Shown here: in pieces, positions 8,636 through 17,526 of the stretch
Numbering within the stretch: the first letter of the stretch is position 1
Layout: each line of letters begins with the position of its first letter
Origin: Pyrinomonadaceae bacterium
GTDB taxonomy: Bacteria > Acidobacteriota > Blastocatellia > Pyrinomonadales > Pyrinomonadaceae
Direction of reading: 5' to 3'
NCBI GenBank assembly: GCA_030838445.1
Contig: JAUZFQ010000005.1
Location: forward strand, 1-60,189
Length of the DNA: 60,189 bases
The notes under the pieces: generated by a model
Databases searched by the model: none
Seen by the model: only the letters and a program-made list of their open reading frames with translations
Told to the model about the DNA's origin: nothing
Program-made: the position numbers and the translations under genes

Positions 8636-8690
8636 CAAGTGACGAGTGACAAGTGACGAGTTAACACAACTTGCCTTTCTAACTTGTCAC
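8632..8690. repeat. gtgac heptad repeat element
   Basis: Tandem gtgacaa/gtgacga units (8632-8660) are followed after 20 bases by aacttgtcac. The left array is longer than its complement. The first unit supplies the TGA stop of the upstream gene. Confidence 0.85.
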
Positions 8691-8706
8691 TTTCAAAGGT
8701 GTGAGC

Positions 8707-9183
8707 ATGGGGAAGCAAATTACTGACGAGCAGAAGCGCGTCTTTTTCGATTGTTCCAAGTGCCCGGCTTACTGCTGCGGGCTGTACGAACGTATTCAGG
8801 TGACGAAGCGCGACCTGAACCGTCTGGCGAAGCACTTCGGCGTAACGCCGGAGAAGGCCGCGAAGCGTTACACGAAGATGTGGGACGGGAAGGAGCGCGT
8901 GCTCAAGCGCACGCCCGATCCGATTCTCGGCGAGGCGTGCCAGTTTCTCGACCACGAGACGCGCGGCTGCACGATCTATCACGCGCGCCCCGAAGTCTGC
9001 CGCACGTATCCGGATCGCCCGCGCTGCGTCTACTACGACGTGCTGAAATTCGAGCGGGAACAGCAGGAAGACGAAACCGTCCTCCCCCTCTTTCAAATCA
9101 CCTTCCGCGAGGTGGAGAAGAAAGTGGTCACGGACGAACACGGCAGCGAGAAGATTTGGGAGTGGAAACAGAAGAAGAGGTGA
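8707..9183 (+). CDS. YkgJ-type cysteine cluster protein
   Basis: Member of the YkgJ/CxxCxxCC family of putative Zn/Fe-chelating proteins. It has 158 residues from ATG 8707, with aaagg eight bases upstream; a GTG at 8701 is an alternative. The cluster CSKCPAYCC (Cys16, 19, 23, 24) is followed by GEACQFLDHETRGCTIYHARPEVC-type ligands (about 79-101) and RPRC, the full set expected for the family. No membrane segment or signal peptide is present. The biochemical role of the family is not established. It is flanked on both sides by heptad elements and followed by a small conserved gene. Confidence 0.88.
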   Translation: MGKQITDEQKRVFFDCSKCPAYCCGLYERIQVTKRDLNRLAKHFGVTPEKAAKRYTKMWDGKERVLKRTPDPILGEACQFLDHETRGCTIYHARPEVCRTYPDRPRCVYYDVLKFEREQQEDETVLPLFQITFREVEKKVVTDEHGSEKIWEWKQKKR

Positions 9184-9254
9184 ATGGCGAATCGTAAATG
9201 GTAAATGGGAAGAACAGGTTTTATCCATTCACCATTCACTATTTACCATTCACC
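9181..9254. repeat. heptad inverted repeat, ggtaaatg type
   Basis: Left arm tgaatggcgaatcg, then taaatgg units. Right arm tccattcaccattcac, then tatttaccattcacc. The first bases are the stop codon of the YkgJ-like gene. Confidence 0.88.
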
Positions 9255-9267
9255 GGATGGAGGAGCG

Positions 9268-9492
9268 ATGCAGGATTTTCTGGCGAAGATGGTGGGGCAG
9301 GAGTTGGACGTGTTTTGCGGCGGCGTGTCGAGTCTGCACGGCGAGGTGGTGCGGGTCGAGGGCGGCGTGCTGCACTTGAAGGATACGGAGGGGACGCTCT
9401 GCTACGTGGCGATTGAGAAGATCATCGCCGTGTGGGAGCGGCGCGAGAAGGACGAGCATCGCGCGGGCTTCCTCGGCACCGTCGTGAAGTAA
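9268..9492 (+). CDS. small conserved protein, possibly MM0924-like
   Basis: A 74-residue cytoplasmic protein. The start at 9268 is fixed by ggaggagcg immediately upstream; a longer frame from 9205 runs through the repeat and is rejected. The pattern LDVFCGGVSSLHGEVVRVEGGVLHLKD, given as description, followed by YVAIEKIIAVWERRE, suggests a small SH3/LSm-like beta-barrel that recalls the MM0924 family, but I cannot confirm this. A terminator-like hairpin follows at 9555. Confidence 0.75.
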   Translation: MQDFLAKMVGQELDVFCGGVSSLHGEVVRVEGGVLHLKDTEGTLCYVAIEKIIAVWERREKDEHRAGFLGTVVK

Positions 9493-9554
9493 GCGGGCGT
9501 CAGCCCGAGTCTTGCGCGCGTTGTTCGTTAGCGGGCGGCGGCGCGTAAAATTTA

Positions 9555-9602
9555 ACAGGCCGGCGATTCGGGATTAACCGGATCGTCGGCCTGTCGTTTT
9601 TA
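9555..9602. terminator. bidirectional terminator candidate
   Basis: acaggccggcgat pairs with atcgtcggcctgt (one mismatch) and is followed by gtttttaa on the plus strand. On the minus strand it is followed by taaatttta. It separates the convergent genes at 9268 and 9619. Confidence 0.65.
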
Positions 9603-9618
9603 AGGAGCAACCTTAAAC

Positions 9619-10242
9619 TTAGTCAGCCAGCGTCAGGGCGGGGAGGGGGACGCGGCGGAAGCCCGTGATGCGGCTGCCCCAGTAGCCGCTGAAGGTCGAG
9701 TAGGTAACGCCCTGGCTGGTCGAAGCGTGATAGAAGCCGTTCTCGTCGGCGACGATGCCGACGTGCTTGAGATTGTTGAAGAAGACGAGCGTGCCGAATT
9801 TGTACTTCTCGTCCTCGCTGACGGGGTTGAAGTTCGCCCAGAAGTGGCGCGCGGTGCCGCGCTCGAAGTTCACGCCCGCCGACTGAAAGACGCTCCACAC
9901 GAAACCTGAACAGTCGAATACGCGCGGCCCCTCGGTGCCGTAGACGTAGGGCGAGCCGAGGCGCGTGTCAATCGCCGCCATCATCATCTGGTTGAACTCA
10001 AACAGGCGCGGCGCGATGAGGCGCGGCTTGACGAGTTCGGTTTCGTATCTGCTGACGCTCGCGGGCGTGGCCTCTGAGATGACGAACACGTCCGTCTCCA
10101 AGCGGTGCGAACCGTCGGGCTGTGTGGCTTGTGCGACCTGACGCGGGCGCGTGGAATCGGTTTGCGCAACCGCGCCGAAGGCGAAGAGGCAGAGGGCGAA
10201 ACAGGCGGCGAGCGCACGGGAGAACGGGGTTTTAACAGACAT
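9619..10242 (-). CDS. secreted NlpC/P60 family cysteine peptidase
   Basis: A probable cell-wall endopeptidase that cleaves peptide stems of peptidoglycan. It has 207 residues with a cleavable signal peptide (1-26, ending in FAFGAVAQ). The C-terminal domain (about 93-200) begins GSPYVYG and has the catalytic Cys in DCSG (Cys111), His in HVGIV (His160) and a third polar residue in FYHAS (His172), the normal NlpC/P60 triad. There are no SH3 or LysM domains, so it may depend on a partner for targeting. It is transcribed alone and convergent with the small gene at 9268. Confidence 0.88.
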   Translation of the reverse strand: MSVKTPFSRALAACFALCLFAFGAVAQTDSTRPRQVAQATQPDGSHRLETDVFVISEATPASVSRYETELVKPRLIAPRLFEFNQMMMAAIDTRLGSPYVYGTEGPRVFDCSGFVWSVFQSAGVNFERGTARHFWANFNPVSEDEKYKFGTLVFFNNLKHVGIVADENGFYHASTSQGVTYSTFSGYWGSRITGFRRVPLPALTLAD

Positions 10243-10594
10243 AGAACGGGGGCTTTATGCTCCTTATACAAAATCCACAATTGCGGTTTGGAAACTTCTA
10301 GGGGTAGAAGGAATTTCGCTGCATTTTGTGCAGCCAGAACATCTTACAGTCGCAACATGATTGAAACAAGAGGCAATGTGACTGTTTCGTGACAGGCCAT
10401 GGTCGCTAATCGTCCGCTGACCCGAAACTAACCACAAACTGACGCGCGAATTGGTTCAACTTGAACGATGTGTGTAGAGACCATGCGCCGAAAATCCGAC
10501 AGGAGAACAATTTACGTGTTTGAAGCGGAAGAAGGTGGGTAATTTTTTGCGCGTTCGTGATAGCATGCGGCGGCGCGAGAGAGGGCGCGTTACT
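10243..10594. other. divergent intergenic region, no gene seen
   Basis: 352 bases between the NlpC gene (minus) and the gene at 10595 (plus). Two small hairpins are visible: cttcta-gggg-tagaag (10292-10307) and gctgca-ttttg-tgcagc (near 10320). No consensus promoter is clear. The minus strand has aaggagc about 13 bases before the NlpC start. The composition is more AT-rich than the flanking genes, as expected for a control region. Confidence 0.5.
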
Positions 10595-12049
10595 ATGTTA
10601 TTCATCGAAAGCAAGAGTCTTGATTACGCGGTTGACGGCCGGACGCGCACGTCGCTGCTGGAGAGTTTGCAGGAGCAGGGCTTCGTGCCCTTGATACGTT
10701 CGGCGCGGCTGCACCTGTACGAGACGGCACTCGCGGGCGCGGAGCACGCGCGCGCTTTGGAAGGCGCGCTCGCGACGCGCGCGGACGCGGAGGCGGAAGC
10801 CCCTTACGTGCGCGGCGATCTCTTCTGCGTGGAAGACTACGCGCACTTCCTGTTGTTCGGTGACGAGCCGGGCGAAGGCGTACGCGCAGGGATCGTCTAC
10901 GAGAGCGGGACGGCCGACCCGCTCGAAAAACTCGACGCCTTTTGTCGCAGCGTGCGCGAGTCGCTCGGCGCGGCGCGCTTGAGTAGTAATAGCGGAGGAC
11001 TCGGCGCGGCGGACGGCGAGGGTGCTTCGACACTTGCGAAGGGCGCAACGGCCACTGCGGTCACAGCGGCATGGGAGCAACGCGCGGCGCGCGTCTCCGA
11101 CAGTTTTCAACGCTTCGCGGCGGACGCGACCGCGACGCCCGCGGGCGCGCGCGGCGAGATGATCGAGGGGTGGCTGCGTAGTTCGGGCATGCTCGAAGAC
11201 ACGCAGGCGCGCGGGTACTTGCGCCGCCTGAGCGAGGCGCACAGAGAGGGGCGCGCGGCGACGCTCAACACAGGCAGCGAGGGCGTGCCCGATGCGCTGC
11301 TCAACCGGCTCGCGGAAGTGGGTTTGTTGAAGCGCGAGATTCTGGTCAGTTGCCGCAAAGACGGGCGCGCGCTGTTTCGCCTGCCGTCGCCCGACGCCTT
11401 CTCCGTACTGAGCGGCAGCAACGCCGTCTGCAACGAATGCGGCGCGGCCATCGCCGACGAGCGCGCCGAAGAAGTGACCGTGCCGACCTCTCTGACCGCG
11501 ACGCTGCTGCAAGACGGCGCGTGGCTCGCCACGCACCTGCGCTCCGTCATTTCCAGTCTCGGCGTCCCCGACAGGCAGATCGTCGCGCGTCCCACGGGGG
11601 GCGACGGCGAGGTGCGCTTGATGGCGAACGTCTGCGGCGAAGCCTTCCTCTTCCTCTTGCACGACGGCGACTGGACGACGGCGCAGGCGCGACGCGCGCT
11701 CGACGAGCACGCCAAGATCGAGAGTGCGCACCTCGTCCTCGTCGCGACGGGCAAGATACAGGAGGACGCCCGCGCGCGTCTGCGCGAACACGCGCGGCGG
11801 CGCACGCAGGGCGGGCGCGAACTCGAACTCATCCTCGTCGAAGGCATGGACGCGGTGGCCGCCGCACTGCAACCCGTCTTCGAGCGCGTTTCGGCCGACG
11901 CCCTCGCCGAAGAGTTGTGGGAACTCGACACGAGCCTCGGCGTGAGCGCGGGGCAGTTGCTCGCCGCGCGCTTCCGGCTCAGGCACAGGCCGGGCGCGCT
12001 CCGCGATCTCGCCGCCTCCGTCGCCGCCTCGATGTCCGGCAGCCTCTAA
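10595..12049 (+). CDS. hypothetical protein with CxxC motif, 484 residues
   Basis: Not recognised. The start at ATG 10595 (MLFIESKSLDYAV) is preferred over an in-frame ATG at 10520 because of gagaggg about 10 bases upstream. The N-terminal 130 residues look like an alpha/beta domain. An Ala/Ser/Gly-rich linker follows (about 130-180), then a helical region (EMIEGWLRSSGML). A possible zinc site comes next (VSCRKDG and VCNECGA, near residues 249 and 280). The last third (VRLMANVCGEAFLFLLHDGDW, then AHLVLVATGKIQ and ELELILVEG, given as description) alternates strands and helices. There is no signal peptide or membrane segment. The context gives no clue to function. Confidence 0.75.
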   Translation: MLFIESKSLDYAVDGRTRTSLLESLQEQGFVPLIRSARLHLYETALAGAEHARALEGALATRADAEAEAPYVRGDLFCVEDYAHFLLFGDEPGEGVRAGIVYESGTADPLEKLDAFCRSVRESLGAARLSSNSGGLGAADGEGASTLAKGATATAVTAAWEQRAARVSDSFQRFAADATATPAGARGEMIEGWLRSSGMLEDTQARGYLRRLSEAHREGRAATLNTGSEGVPDALLNRLAEVGLLKREILVSCRKDGRALFRLPSPDAFSVLSGSNAVCNECGAAIADERAEEVTVPTSLTATLLQDGAWLATHLRSVISSLGVPDRQIVARPTGGDGEVRLMANVCGEAFLFLLHDGDWTTAQARRALDEHAKIESAHLVLVATGKIQEDARARLREHARRRTQGGRELELILVEGMDAVAAALQPVFERVSADALAEELWELDTSLGVSAGQLLAARFRLRHRPGALRDLAASVAASMSGSL

Positions 12050-12055
12050 TCAGGG

Positions 12056-12138
12056 AGTTTCAAGTTTCAGGTTTCAAGTTTCAGGTTAAAGACTAAGAAC
12101 GCTCAGACTTGAAACTTGAAACCTGAAACTTGAAACTC
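12056..12138. repeat. heptad inverted repeat, tttcaag type
   Basis: Left arm tttcaag, tttcagg, tttcaag, tttcagg. Right arm cttgaaacttgaaacctg, then aaacttgaaact. Nearly perfect pairing over about 30 bases with a 24-base loop. It begins seven bases after the stop of the upstream gene. Confidence 0.92.
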
Positions 12139-12235
12139 ATTTGACAACCGTGTGCCTCTCAAGTGAATCTTAGAGAAGTCTGGCTCCCGCCAGCGAGACG
12201 CCGAACCGCCTACGCCCGAAGGATTTGACAGAAGC

Positions 12236-13636
12236 ATGAAAACAGTTGCCGTCACATTGCTCTTGGTGTGCGCATTCGTCCCCGCGAATGCGCAGAAGGA
12301 ATCCCCGACCCCGGCGCAGTTCACGCGCCCGCGCAGCGTTGCGAGCGCGCCGTTGCCGCAGCAGGAGACGCAGCGTCAAACTGCGCGACAGCAGTCGCAG
12401 CAACAGCCCGCGCCGAATGTTGCCGCGCCCGTCAAAGTTCCGTCACAGCAGACGCCCGCGGGAGTTTCGCCGGGTGCGCCGAACGTTGTGACCCCCGCGC
12501 CGCAGCCCGACGCCGCCGTGCCGGGTGTGGCGACGCCCGTCGTCGTGCCTGTCATCGCGTTGAAGCCCGCGACGCCGATCAGCCCGGAGAAGGTGCGCGC
12601 GCGCATCCTCGAATCGCAACGCGTCTTGAAGACGCGCATCACGCCGACGGCTCTGGGGCAGTCGCCCAATCTGAATTTCGTCACGCTCGCCGCGCTCGAT
12701 CACGACACGTCGCAGATTCACCTGCTGACGCTGGCGAAGGAAGTATTTCTTAAAAAAGACACGGAGATGACGGTCGCCTCTTCGCTCGGCGGCTTCCTGC
12801 GCGTGCGCGTCGTGCGCTCGAATTTCGTCAACACCGCCGTCACCATCTCCGATCTGACGGGGCGGCAACTCGCGCCGCTGCTCATCGAATACCCGATTGA
12901 GAAGTTCGGCCGCTATCGCGAGACGGCCTATTACACCTCCGCGCACCCCGCGCTGCTCACGCCCGAACTCATCAAGAACGGGCAGCACTACGTCCGCACG
13001 ATGGTTGATCTGGCCGCCAAGCGACTTAAGGACAAGGGGCATCACATGACGCCCGAAGTGTTGGACATGGCCGAGCGTCTCTGCCTCGTCGAACACGTTG
13101 ACCACGACCGCTTTCGCAAGGAGTCGCGCCTCGCCGTTTACAACGAGGTCTACGCGCTCTACGCGCTGAACGAACTCGACACCTATCGCTACTCGGTGAG
13201 CACGGCCGGAGCGGGCGGCATGGTGCAGATGATCCCCTGGACTTACCAGATGCTCCGGCAGCGTTACCCGGCCGTCGGCCTCAATCCCGATTTCGTCCTC
13301 GGCATGCGCAACCACGGCAACGCCCTCGAAGCGATGCTGCTCTACATCCGCGACACGTGGAGCGACCTGCTTCTCAACGAGACCATCGCCGACGCACTCG
13401 CGACCGGCATCGCCACGCCCGCCGATTTGATCGCCGCCGGTTACAACTCCAACCCGGCGAAACTCGCCTCGTACATCCGTCGCGGCGGCGCGTCGTGGCG
13501 CACGCTCATCCCGCGCGAGACGCAGATGTACCTCCAGATTTATCAATCAATGGAATCCCTGACGCCCATCAAAGCCCGCGCGAAGCCGACGCCGAAGCCT
13601 GTCATGCCCGCGCAAACGGAAGAGAGCAAGAGTTAA
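12236..13636 (+). CDS. secreted lytic-transglycosylase-like protein
   Basis: Probable periplasmic peptidoglycan lytic transglycosylase or relative. It has 466 residues. The signal peptide is MKTVAVTLLLVCAFVPANAQ (1-20). A long Pro/Gln/Ala-rich linker (about 22-112) precedes a domain with STAGAGGMVQMIPWTYQML (given as description, 322-340), which matches the S-x-x-GAxGLMQ-P signature of soluble lytic transglycosylases. The expected acid Glu would be Glu304 or Glu313, just upstream, but the ESxF context is missing, so activity is uncertain. The C-terminus is Lys/Pro-rich. It lies upstream of the cytochrome fusion, separated by a direct repeat. Confidence 0.75.
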   Translation: MKTVAVTLLLVCAFVPANAQKESPTPAQFTRPRSVASAPLPQQETQRQTARQQSQQQPAPNVAAPVKVPSQQTPAGVSPGAPNVVTPAPQPDAAVPGVATPVVVPVIALKPATPISPEKVRARILESQRVLKTRITPTALGQSPNLNFVTLAALDHDTSQIHLLTLAKEVFLKKDTEMTVASSLGGFLRVRVVRSNFVNTAVTISDLTGRQLAPLLIEYPIEKFGRYRETAYYTSAHPALLTPELIKNGQHYVRTMVDLAAKRLKDKGHHMTPEVLDMAERLCLVEHVDHDRFRKESRLAVYNEVYALYALNELDTYRYSVSTAGAGGMVQMIPWTYQMLRQRYPAVGLNPDFVLGMRNHGNALEAMLLYIRDTWSDLLLNETIADALATGIATPADLIAAGYNSNPAKLASYIRRGGASWRTLIPRETQMYLQIYQSMESLTPIKARAKPTPKPVMPAQTEESKS

Positions 13637-13698
13637 ACGTCGAAGTTCGCGGTCGGAGCGCGCGGCCTCCGTCGTGGCGCGCAGCAAGGGTTAAAAAT

Positions 13699-13760
13699 AG
13701 AAGTTGGCCTGTAGTTAACAACAGAAGTTCGCCTGTAGTTAACAACCAAAGTTCGCCCGT
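13699..13760 (+). repeat. 24-bp direct repeat
   Basis: Two nearly identical 24-base units, agaagttggcctgtagttaa+caac (13699-13722) and its copy (13723-13746, one change), plus a partial third (caaagttcgcccgt). They lie between two plus-strand genes. Confidence 0.85.
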
Positions 13761-13806
13761 CCCGCGTCGTCGTTCTCTGCTCGTTGGTAAAGGAACTCTC
13801 CTACAT

Positions 13807-15018
13807 ATGACCTTAAAAAATATCCTGCGCGGCCTGTGCCTCGCGGCGGCCTTCGGTGTGTCTCTTCCGCTGTCGAACTGGACGCGCCGCGCCGTGGCGG
13901 GCACGCAACAGGCGCAGGGCGACAAGCCCGTGGAACAGACGCGCAAGAACATACAGGTGCTCAAGGGGCTGCCGGAGTCGCAGTTGTTCCCGGTGATGAA
14001 CCTCGTCTCGGTGTCGCTCGGCGTCAAGTGCGACTTCTGCCACGTCAAACAGAAAGACCCGGCGGGCGGCGCGGACGTGTGGGTGTGGGAGAGCGACGAG
14101 AAGGAGCACAAGCGCATCGGGCGACAGATGATGCGCATGACGCTCGACATCAACAAGAACAACCTCGACGCGCTCGGCGGCTACGGCGTCACCTGCTACA
14201 CCTGCCACCGCGGCACGACCGGCGGGCCGCGACTGCCGCCGCTGCCCGTGACCGTCTCCGGGCACGAAGATCATCCGGCCGCGCCTTCGGCCACGCCCTC
14301 TGCCACGCCCGCCGCCGCGCGACCGCCGCGCCCGACGCCTGATCAGATATTGCAACGTTACGTGGAAGCGGTGGGCGGGCGCGCGGCCGTCGCGAAGATT
14401 CAGACAGTGGTGATGAAGGGCACGCGCGAGGCGTCGCAGAACCGCAACTGGCCGGTCGAAATCACGTTGAAGGGCGCGGACAAGTTCTCACTCGTCGCCA
14501 GCGTTCCGCAGCAGGGCAGGATCACGCAGTCGCTCAACGGCGCGCAAGGTGGGTGGATCGAGAACGCGCGCGGCGTGCGCGAGGCCACCGCCGACGAACT
14601 CGCGGCCTTCCGCAACAGCGCGCTCCTCTACGCGCCCGTCAAAATCAGAGAGCCGTTCCCCGCGCTCGACTTCAACGGCCGGACAAAGATCGGCGAGCGC
14701 GACGCGTGGGTGCTGCGCGCGACGAGTGCCGACGGCGTGGTCACGAGATACGCCTTCGACGCCGAGACCGGGCTGCTGCTCCGGCAAACGACTTTGACGC
14801 CGACCGTCCTTGTCCCCGTTCCGCAACAGATTGACTACGAAGACTACCGCGACGTGGGCGGCGTCAAACTGCCGTTCACCATCCGCATCTCAGAGATAGA
14901 CACGTTCTTTAGTTCCACGCGCAAGTTCACCGAGATCAAGCCCAACGTCCCGGTTGATGATGTGCAGTTTCACATGCCCTCGCCGCCGCCAAAGGTCACG
15001 CCGAAGCCTAAAAGTTAA
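13807..15018 (+). CDS. di-haem cytochrome c (reaction-centre cytochrome type) fused to LolA-like domain
   Basis: 403 residues from ATG 13807 (aaaggaac upstream). A signal peptide or anchor (1-32) is followed by a small cytochrome domain with two CxxCH haem sites, CDFCH (75-79) and CYTCH (130-134). Met64 and Met108-111 in helices before each site look like axial ligands. The pattern KNIQVLKGLPESQLFPVMN resembles the cytochrome subunit of photosynthetic reaction centres, found widely in non-phototrophic Acidobacteria. After a Pro/Ala/Thr linker (155-175) comes a beta-rich domain (about 176-395; QILQRYVEAVGG, VVMKGTREAS) resembling LolA-type outer-membrane lipoprotein-sorting folds. A periplasmic redox protein is likely; the partner is unknown. 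Confidence 0.82.
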   Translation: MTLKNILRGLCLAAAFGVSLPLSNWTRRAVAGTQQAQGDKPVEQTRKNIQVLKGLPESQLFPVMNLVSVSLGVKCDFCHVKQKDPAGGADVWVWESDEKEHKRIGRQMMRMTLDINKNNLDALGGYGVTCYTCHRGTTGGPRLPPLPVTVSGHEDHPAAPSATPSATPAAARPPRPTPDQILQRYVEAVGGRAAVAKIQTVVMKGTREASQNRNWPVEITLKGADKFSLVASVPQQGRITQSLNGAQGGWIENARGVREATADELAAFRNSALLYAPVKIREPFPALDFNGRTKIGERDAWVLRATSADGVVTRYAFDAETGLLLRQTTLTPTVLVPVPQQIDYEDYRDVGGVKLPFTIRISEIDTFFSSTRKFTEIKPNVPVDDVQFHMPSPPPKVTPKPKS

Positions 15019-15032
15019 AGCACGGACACGAC

Positions 15033-15081
15033 GGCGGGCGACGATTCGGAGCACAAAGTTTCCGAGTCGTCGCCCGCCTTT
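15033..15081. terminator. bidirectional terminator between convergent genes
   Basis: An 18-bp stem with one mismatch (15033-15050 with 15061-15078; ggcgggcgacg core) has a 10-base loop and is followed by tttcagttt. It separates the plus-strand cytochrome gene from the minus-strand ABC gene. Confidence 0.75.
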
Positions 15082-15096
15082 CAGTTTCTACGCGAC

Positions 15097-16977
15097 TCAA
15101 TCGCCGTACTGCATCGAGTCGCGCAGCGGCAAGTCGGGGACGGCCTCGTCGCGCGACTTGTCGGCGTACTGGAGTTTGTAGAGTCGCCAGTAGAGGCCGC
15201 GCAGGGTGAGCAATTCCTGATGCGAACCCTGCTCGCGGATTTCGCCGTGGTGGAGGACGATGATGCGGTCGGCGCGCTGGATGGTGGAGAGCCGGTGCGC
15301 GACGAGGATCGCCGTGCGGTCGCGCATCACGCGCTCGATGGCCTGTTGAATGAGTTGCTCGGTCTCGGTGTCAATCGAACTCGTCGCCTCGTCGAGAATC
15401 AGGAGCGCGGGGTCGAAGGCCAGCGCACGCGCGAAACTGATCAACTGCTTCTGCCCGACCGACAACCCCGCGCCGCGCTCGCGCACCTCCGACTTGAAGC
15501 CCTCCGGCAACTTCTCGATGAACTCGTCGGCATGCACCTCGCCCGCCGCCCAGACGATCCGCTCGTCCGGCATCTCCTCGCGGCCGAGCCGGATGTTGCC
15601 CTCGACCGTGCCGCTGAACAGAAACACGTCCTGCAACACGACCGCGAAATTTTCGCGCAACTGTTTCAAGTCCCACTCGCGCACGTCCACGCCGTCCAAC
15701 AGGACGCGCCCGCGCTGCACGTCGTAGAAGCGCATCAGCAGGTTCGTGATCGTCGTCTTGCCCGAACCCGTGTGCCCGACGAGCGCGACCGATTGCCCCG
15801 GCTCGACGGCGAACGACACGTCTTTCAACACCCAGTCTTCGTCCTTGTAGGCGAACCAGACGTTCTCGAATTCGATGCGGCCGCGCGCGCGCCCCGCGCG
15901 CTTGGGTTCGGCGGGCGTTGTGATGGCGATGGGCAGGTCGAGCGTCTTGAAGAGACGATGCGAGGCGACCATCGCGGCTTGCAGGACGTTGTACTTGTCC
16001 GAGATGTCGCGGATCGGTTGAAAGAGCGCCTGCGAGTATTGGATGAAAGCGACGAGCGCGCCGAGCGTCAGGAGTTGCGGCGCGCCGGGCGTCGTGCCCA
16101 TCACGCGGTAACCACCGTACCAGACGATGAGCGCGATACCGACTGCGCCGATGAGATCAACGAGCGGGAAGAAGACCGCGTAGTAAAAGATCGTCTCGAC
16201 GTTAGCGGAGCGGTAGTCGTCGTTGAGTTCGTGAAACTTGCGCTCGGACTTCGCCTCGCGGTTGAAAATCTGGACGGTCTGCGCGCCCGATACGTGCTCC
16301 TGCAAAAACGAGTTGATGCGCGCGAGGCGCGTGCGCACCATGTCGTAGCCGCGCCGCGCGTGCTTGCGAAACCAGGAGGTCGCGGCAAACAGGAGCGGGA
16401 CGGTGACGAGCGTGACGAGCGTGAGCCGCCAGTCCATCGCGAGCATGATGCCGACGATGATGAAGATCGTGACGAGATCGCCGAGCACGTCGGTGACGCC
16501 GGAGGTGAACAGTTCGTTCAAAGCGTCAACGTCGGAAGTCAGGCGCGTCATGATGCGCCCGACGGGGCTGCGGTCGAAGTAGGCAACTTCCTGTCGTTGC
16601 AGCTTCTCGTAAAGCTCCGCGCGCAGGTCGTACATCACGTGCTGCCCGACGGTGTTCAAGAGCACCGCGGCCGCGTAAGAGAAAAGGAACGTCAAAAGCA
16701 GCACGGCAAGCATCGCGAGCGCGAGCCACATCAGGCCGCCCGGTTGGCACGTCGCCGCGCCGCCCTGCTGGCACGGCATGATGTACCAGTCAATTGCGTA
16801 CTGCGTGAACTTCGGTTGCAGCACGCGCAGGCCGTTCAGGGCGAGCGTCAACACGAGCGCGGGGACGAGGAGGCGCAGGTAGGGCTTCAGATAACTCAAG
16901 AGGCGGCGCGCGATCTGCGAGTCGTAAGTTTTGCCGAGGGCCTCTTCTTCGTGAAATTGTTGAACCGCTGTCGCCAT
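15097..16977 (-). CDS. ABC exporter half-transporter, subunit with catalytic Walker B
   Basis: A type IV ABC exporter half (membrane plus ATPase) of 626 residues. Six membrane helices span about 30-330. Walker A is GHTGSGKT (401-408), the signature is LSVGQ (505-509, degenerate), and Walker B is LILDE with the catalytic Glu530, followed by an AHRLS switch His. The partner gene at 17527 has the reverse pattern (perfect LSGGQ but Asp in place of Glu). This is the arrangement of heterodimeric exporters such as TM287/288 and BmrCD with one degenerate site. It is the last gene of a three-gene minus-strand unit, 18 bases after a small membrane protein. The substrate is unknown (drug or lipid). Confidence 0.93.
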   Translation of the reverse strand: MATAVQQFHEEEALGKTYDSQIARRLLSYLKPYLRLLVPALVLTLALNGLRVLQPKFTQYAIDWYIMPCQQGGAATCQPGGLMWLALAMLAVLLLTFLFSYAAAVLLNTVGQHVMYDLRAELYEKLQRQEVAYFDRSPVGRIMTRLTSDVDALNELFTSGVTDVLGDLVTIFIIVGIMLAMDWRLTLVTLVTVPLLFAATSWFRKHARRGYDMVRTRLARINSFLQEHVSGAQTVQIFNREAKSERKFHELNDDYRSANVETIFYYAVFFPLVDLIGAVGIALIVWYGGYRVMGTTPGAPQLLTLGALVAFIQYSQALFQPIRDISDKYNVLQAAMVASHRLFKTLDLPIAITTPAEPKRAGRARGRIEFENVWFAYKDEDWVLKDVSFAVEPGQSVALVGHTGSGKTTITNLLMRFYDVQRGRVLLDGVDVREWDLKQLRENFAVVLQDVFLFSGTVEGNIRLGREEMPDERIVWAAGEVHADEFIEKLPEGFKSEVRERGAGLSVGQKQLISFARALAFDPALLILDEATSSIDTETEQLIQQAIERVMRDRTAILVAHRLSTIQRADRIIVLHHGEIREQGSHQELLTLRGLYWRLYKLQYADKSRDEAVPDLPLRDSMQYGD

Positions 16978-16995
16978 GCTTAAAAAATCCGGTGT

Positions 16996-17463
16996 CTATA
17001 AAGTGGTCTGGTTAAAGTTTGCGCCCGCGTTGTCGTTGTCGGCCTCGCTCCCGTCGAGCGCGCCGCGCACGGGGAAGTGGAGCAGCAAGCCCGCCGCCGC
17101 GATGATGAACGAGTGGAGCGCGTATGACAGCCCCGTGATGACGTAAGCGACGAAGCCGAGGATGCCCGTCAGTTCGCACATGGCGAAGGCGAGCACGTAG
17201 GCGGTCGTGCCGAGATCGGGGCGTCGCTTGTCGGCGGCCTGCGCCAGCAACTTTCGCTTGACGAGAAACGAGGCGACGAAAGTCATGAAGCCGACCGCGC
17301 CGAGCATCCACGCCAGCGTGTGATTGTCATTCGGAGTTAAACCCCGCCTGACGACGTACGTCAGACCGAACAGGAGCGCGAGCGACATGAGTTGCGCGCC
17401 CCAGATGAGCAGCAGCCCGCGCCGCCGCGCTTCGGGCGTAGCTCGAAACGGACTTTCATTCAT
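16996..17463 (-). CDS. small membrane protein between the two ABC halves
   Basis: 155 residues with four predicted membrane helices (about 15-38, 48-67, 86-108, 112-131) and a soluble, acidic C-terminus (DGSEADNDNAG). No family is recognised. The third and fourth helices (TTAYVLAFAMCELTGILGF) faintly recall the hairpin of ATP synthase subunit c, probably only through general composition. Its place between, and in the same direction as, two ABC half-transporters (63 and 18 bases away) suggests co-expression and perhaps an accessory role. Confidence 0.7.
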   Translation of the reverse strand: MNESPFRATPEARRRGLLLIWGAQLMSLALLFGLTYVVRRGLTPNDNHTLAWMLGAVGFMTFVASFLVKRKLLAQAADKRRPDLGTTAYVLAFAMCELTGILGFVAYVITGLSYALHSFIIAAAGLLLHFPVRGALDGSEADNDNAGANFNQTTL

Positions 17464-17526
17464 CGTCCTTCACCCCGGCTGTTAACGCCATCCGTGTCCA
17501 TGTTGTTAGACGGGCGTGCGCCCGGT

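Noticed and set aside
9205-9267. Upstream start for the small gene at 9268
   Set aside because: The 21 extra codons lie inside a heptad repeat, and the strong ggaggagcg site fixes the start at 9268.
13699-13760. Possible CRISPR remnant (24-base direct repeats)
   Set aside because: The units abut directly with no spacers, and no cas gene is present. The same holds for the repeats at 22280 and 25197.
15220-16983. 587-codon open frame antisense to the ABC exporter gene
   Set aside because: The translation is Arg/Asp/Val-rich without domains and mirrors the codon pattern of the real gene on the other strand. High GC makes long antisense frames common here.
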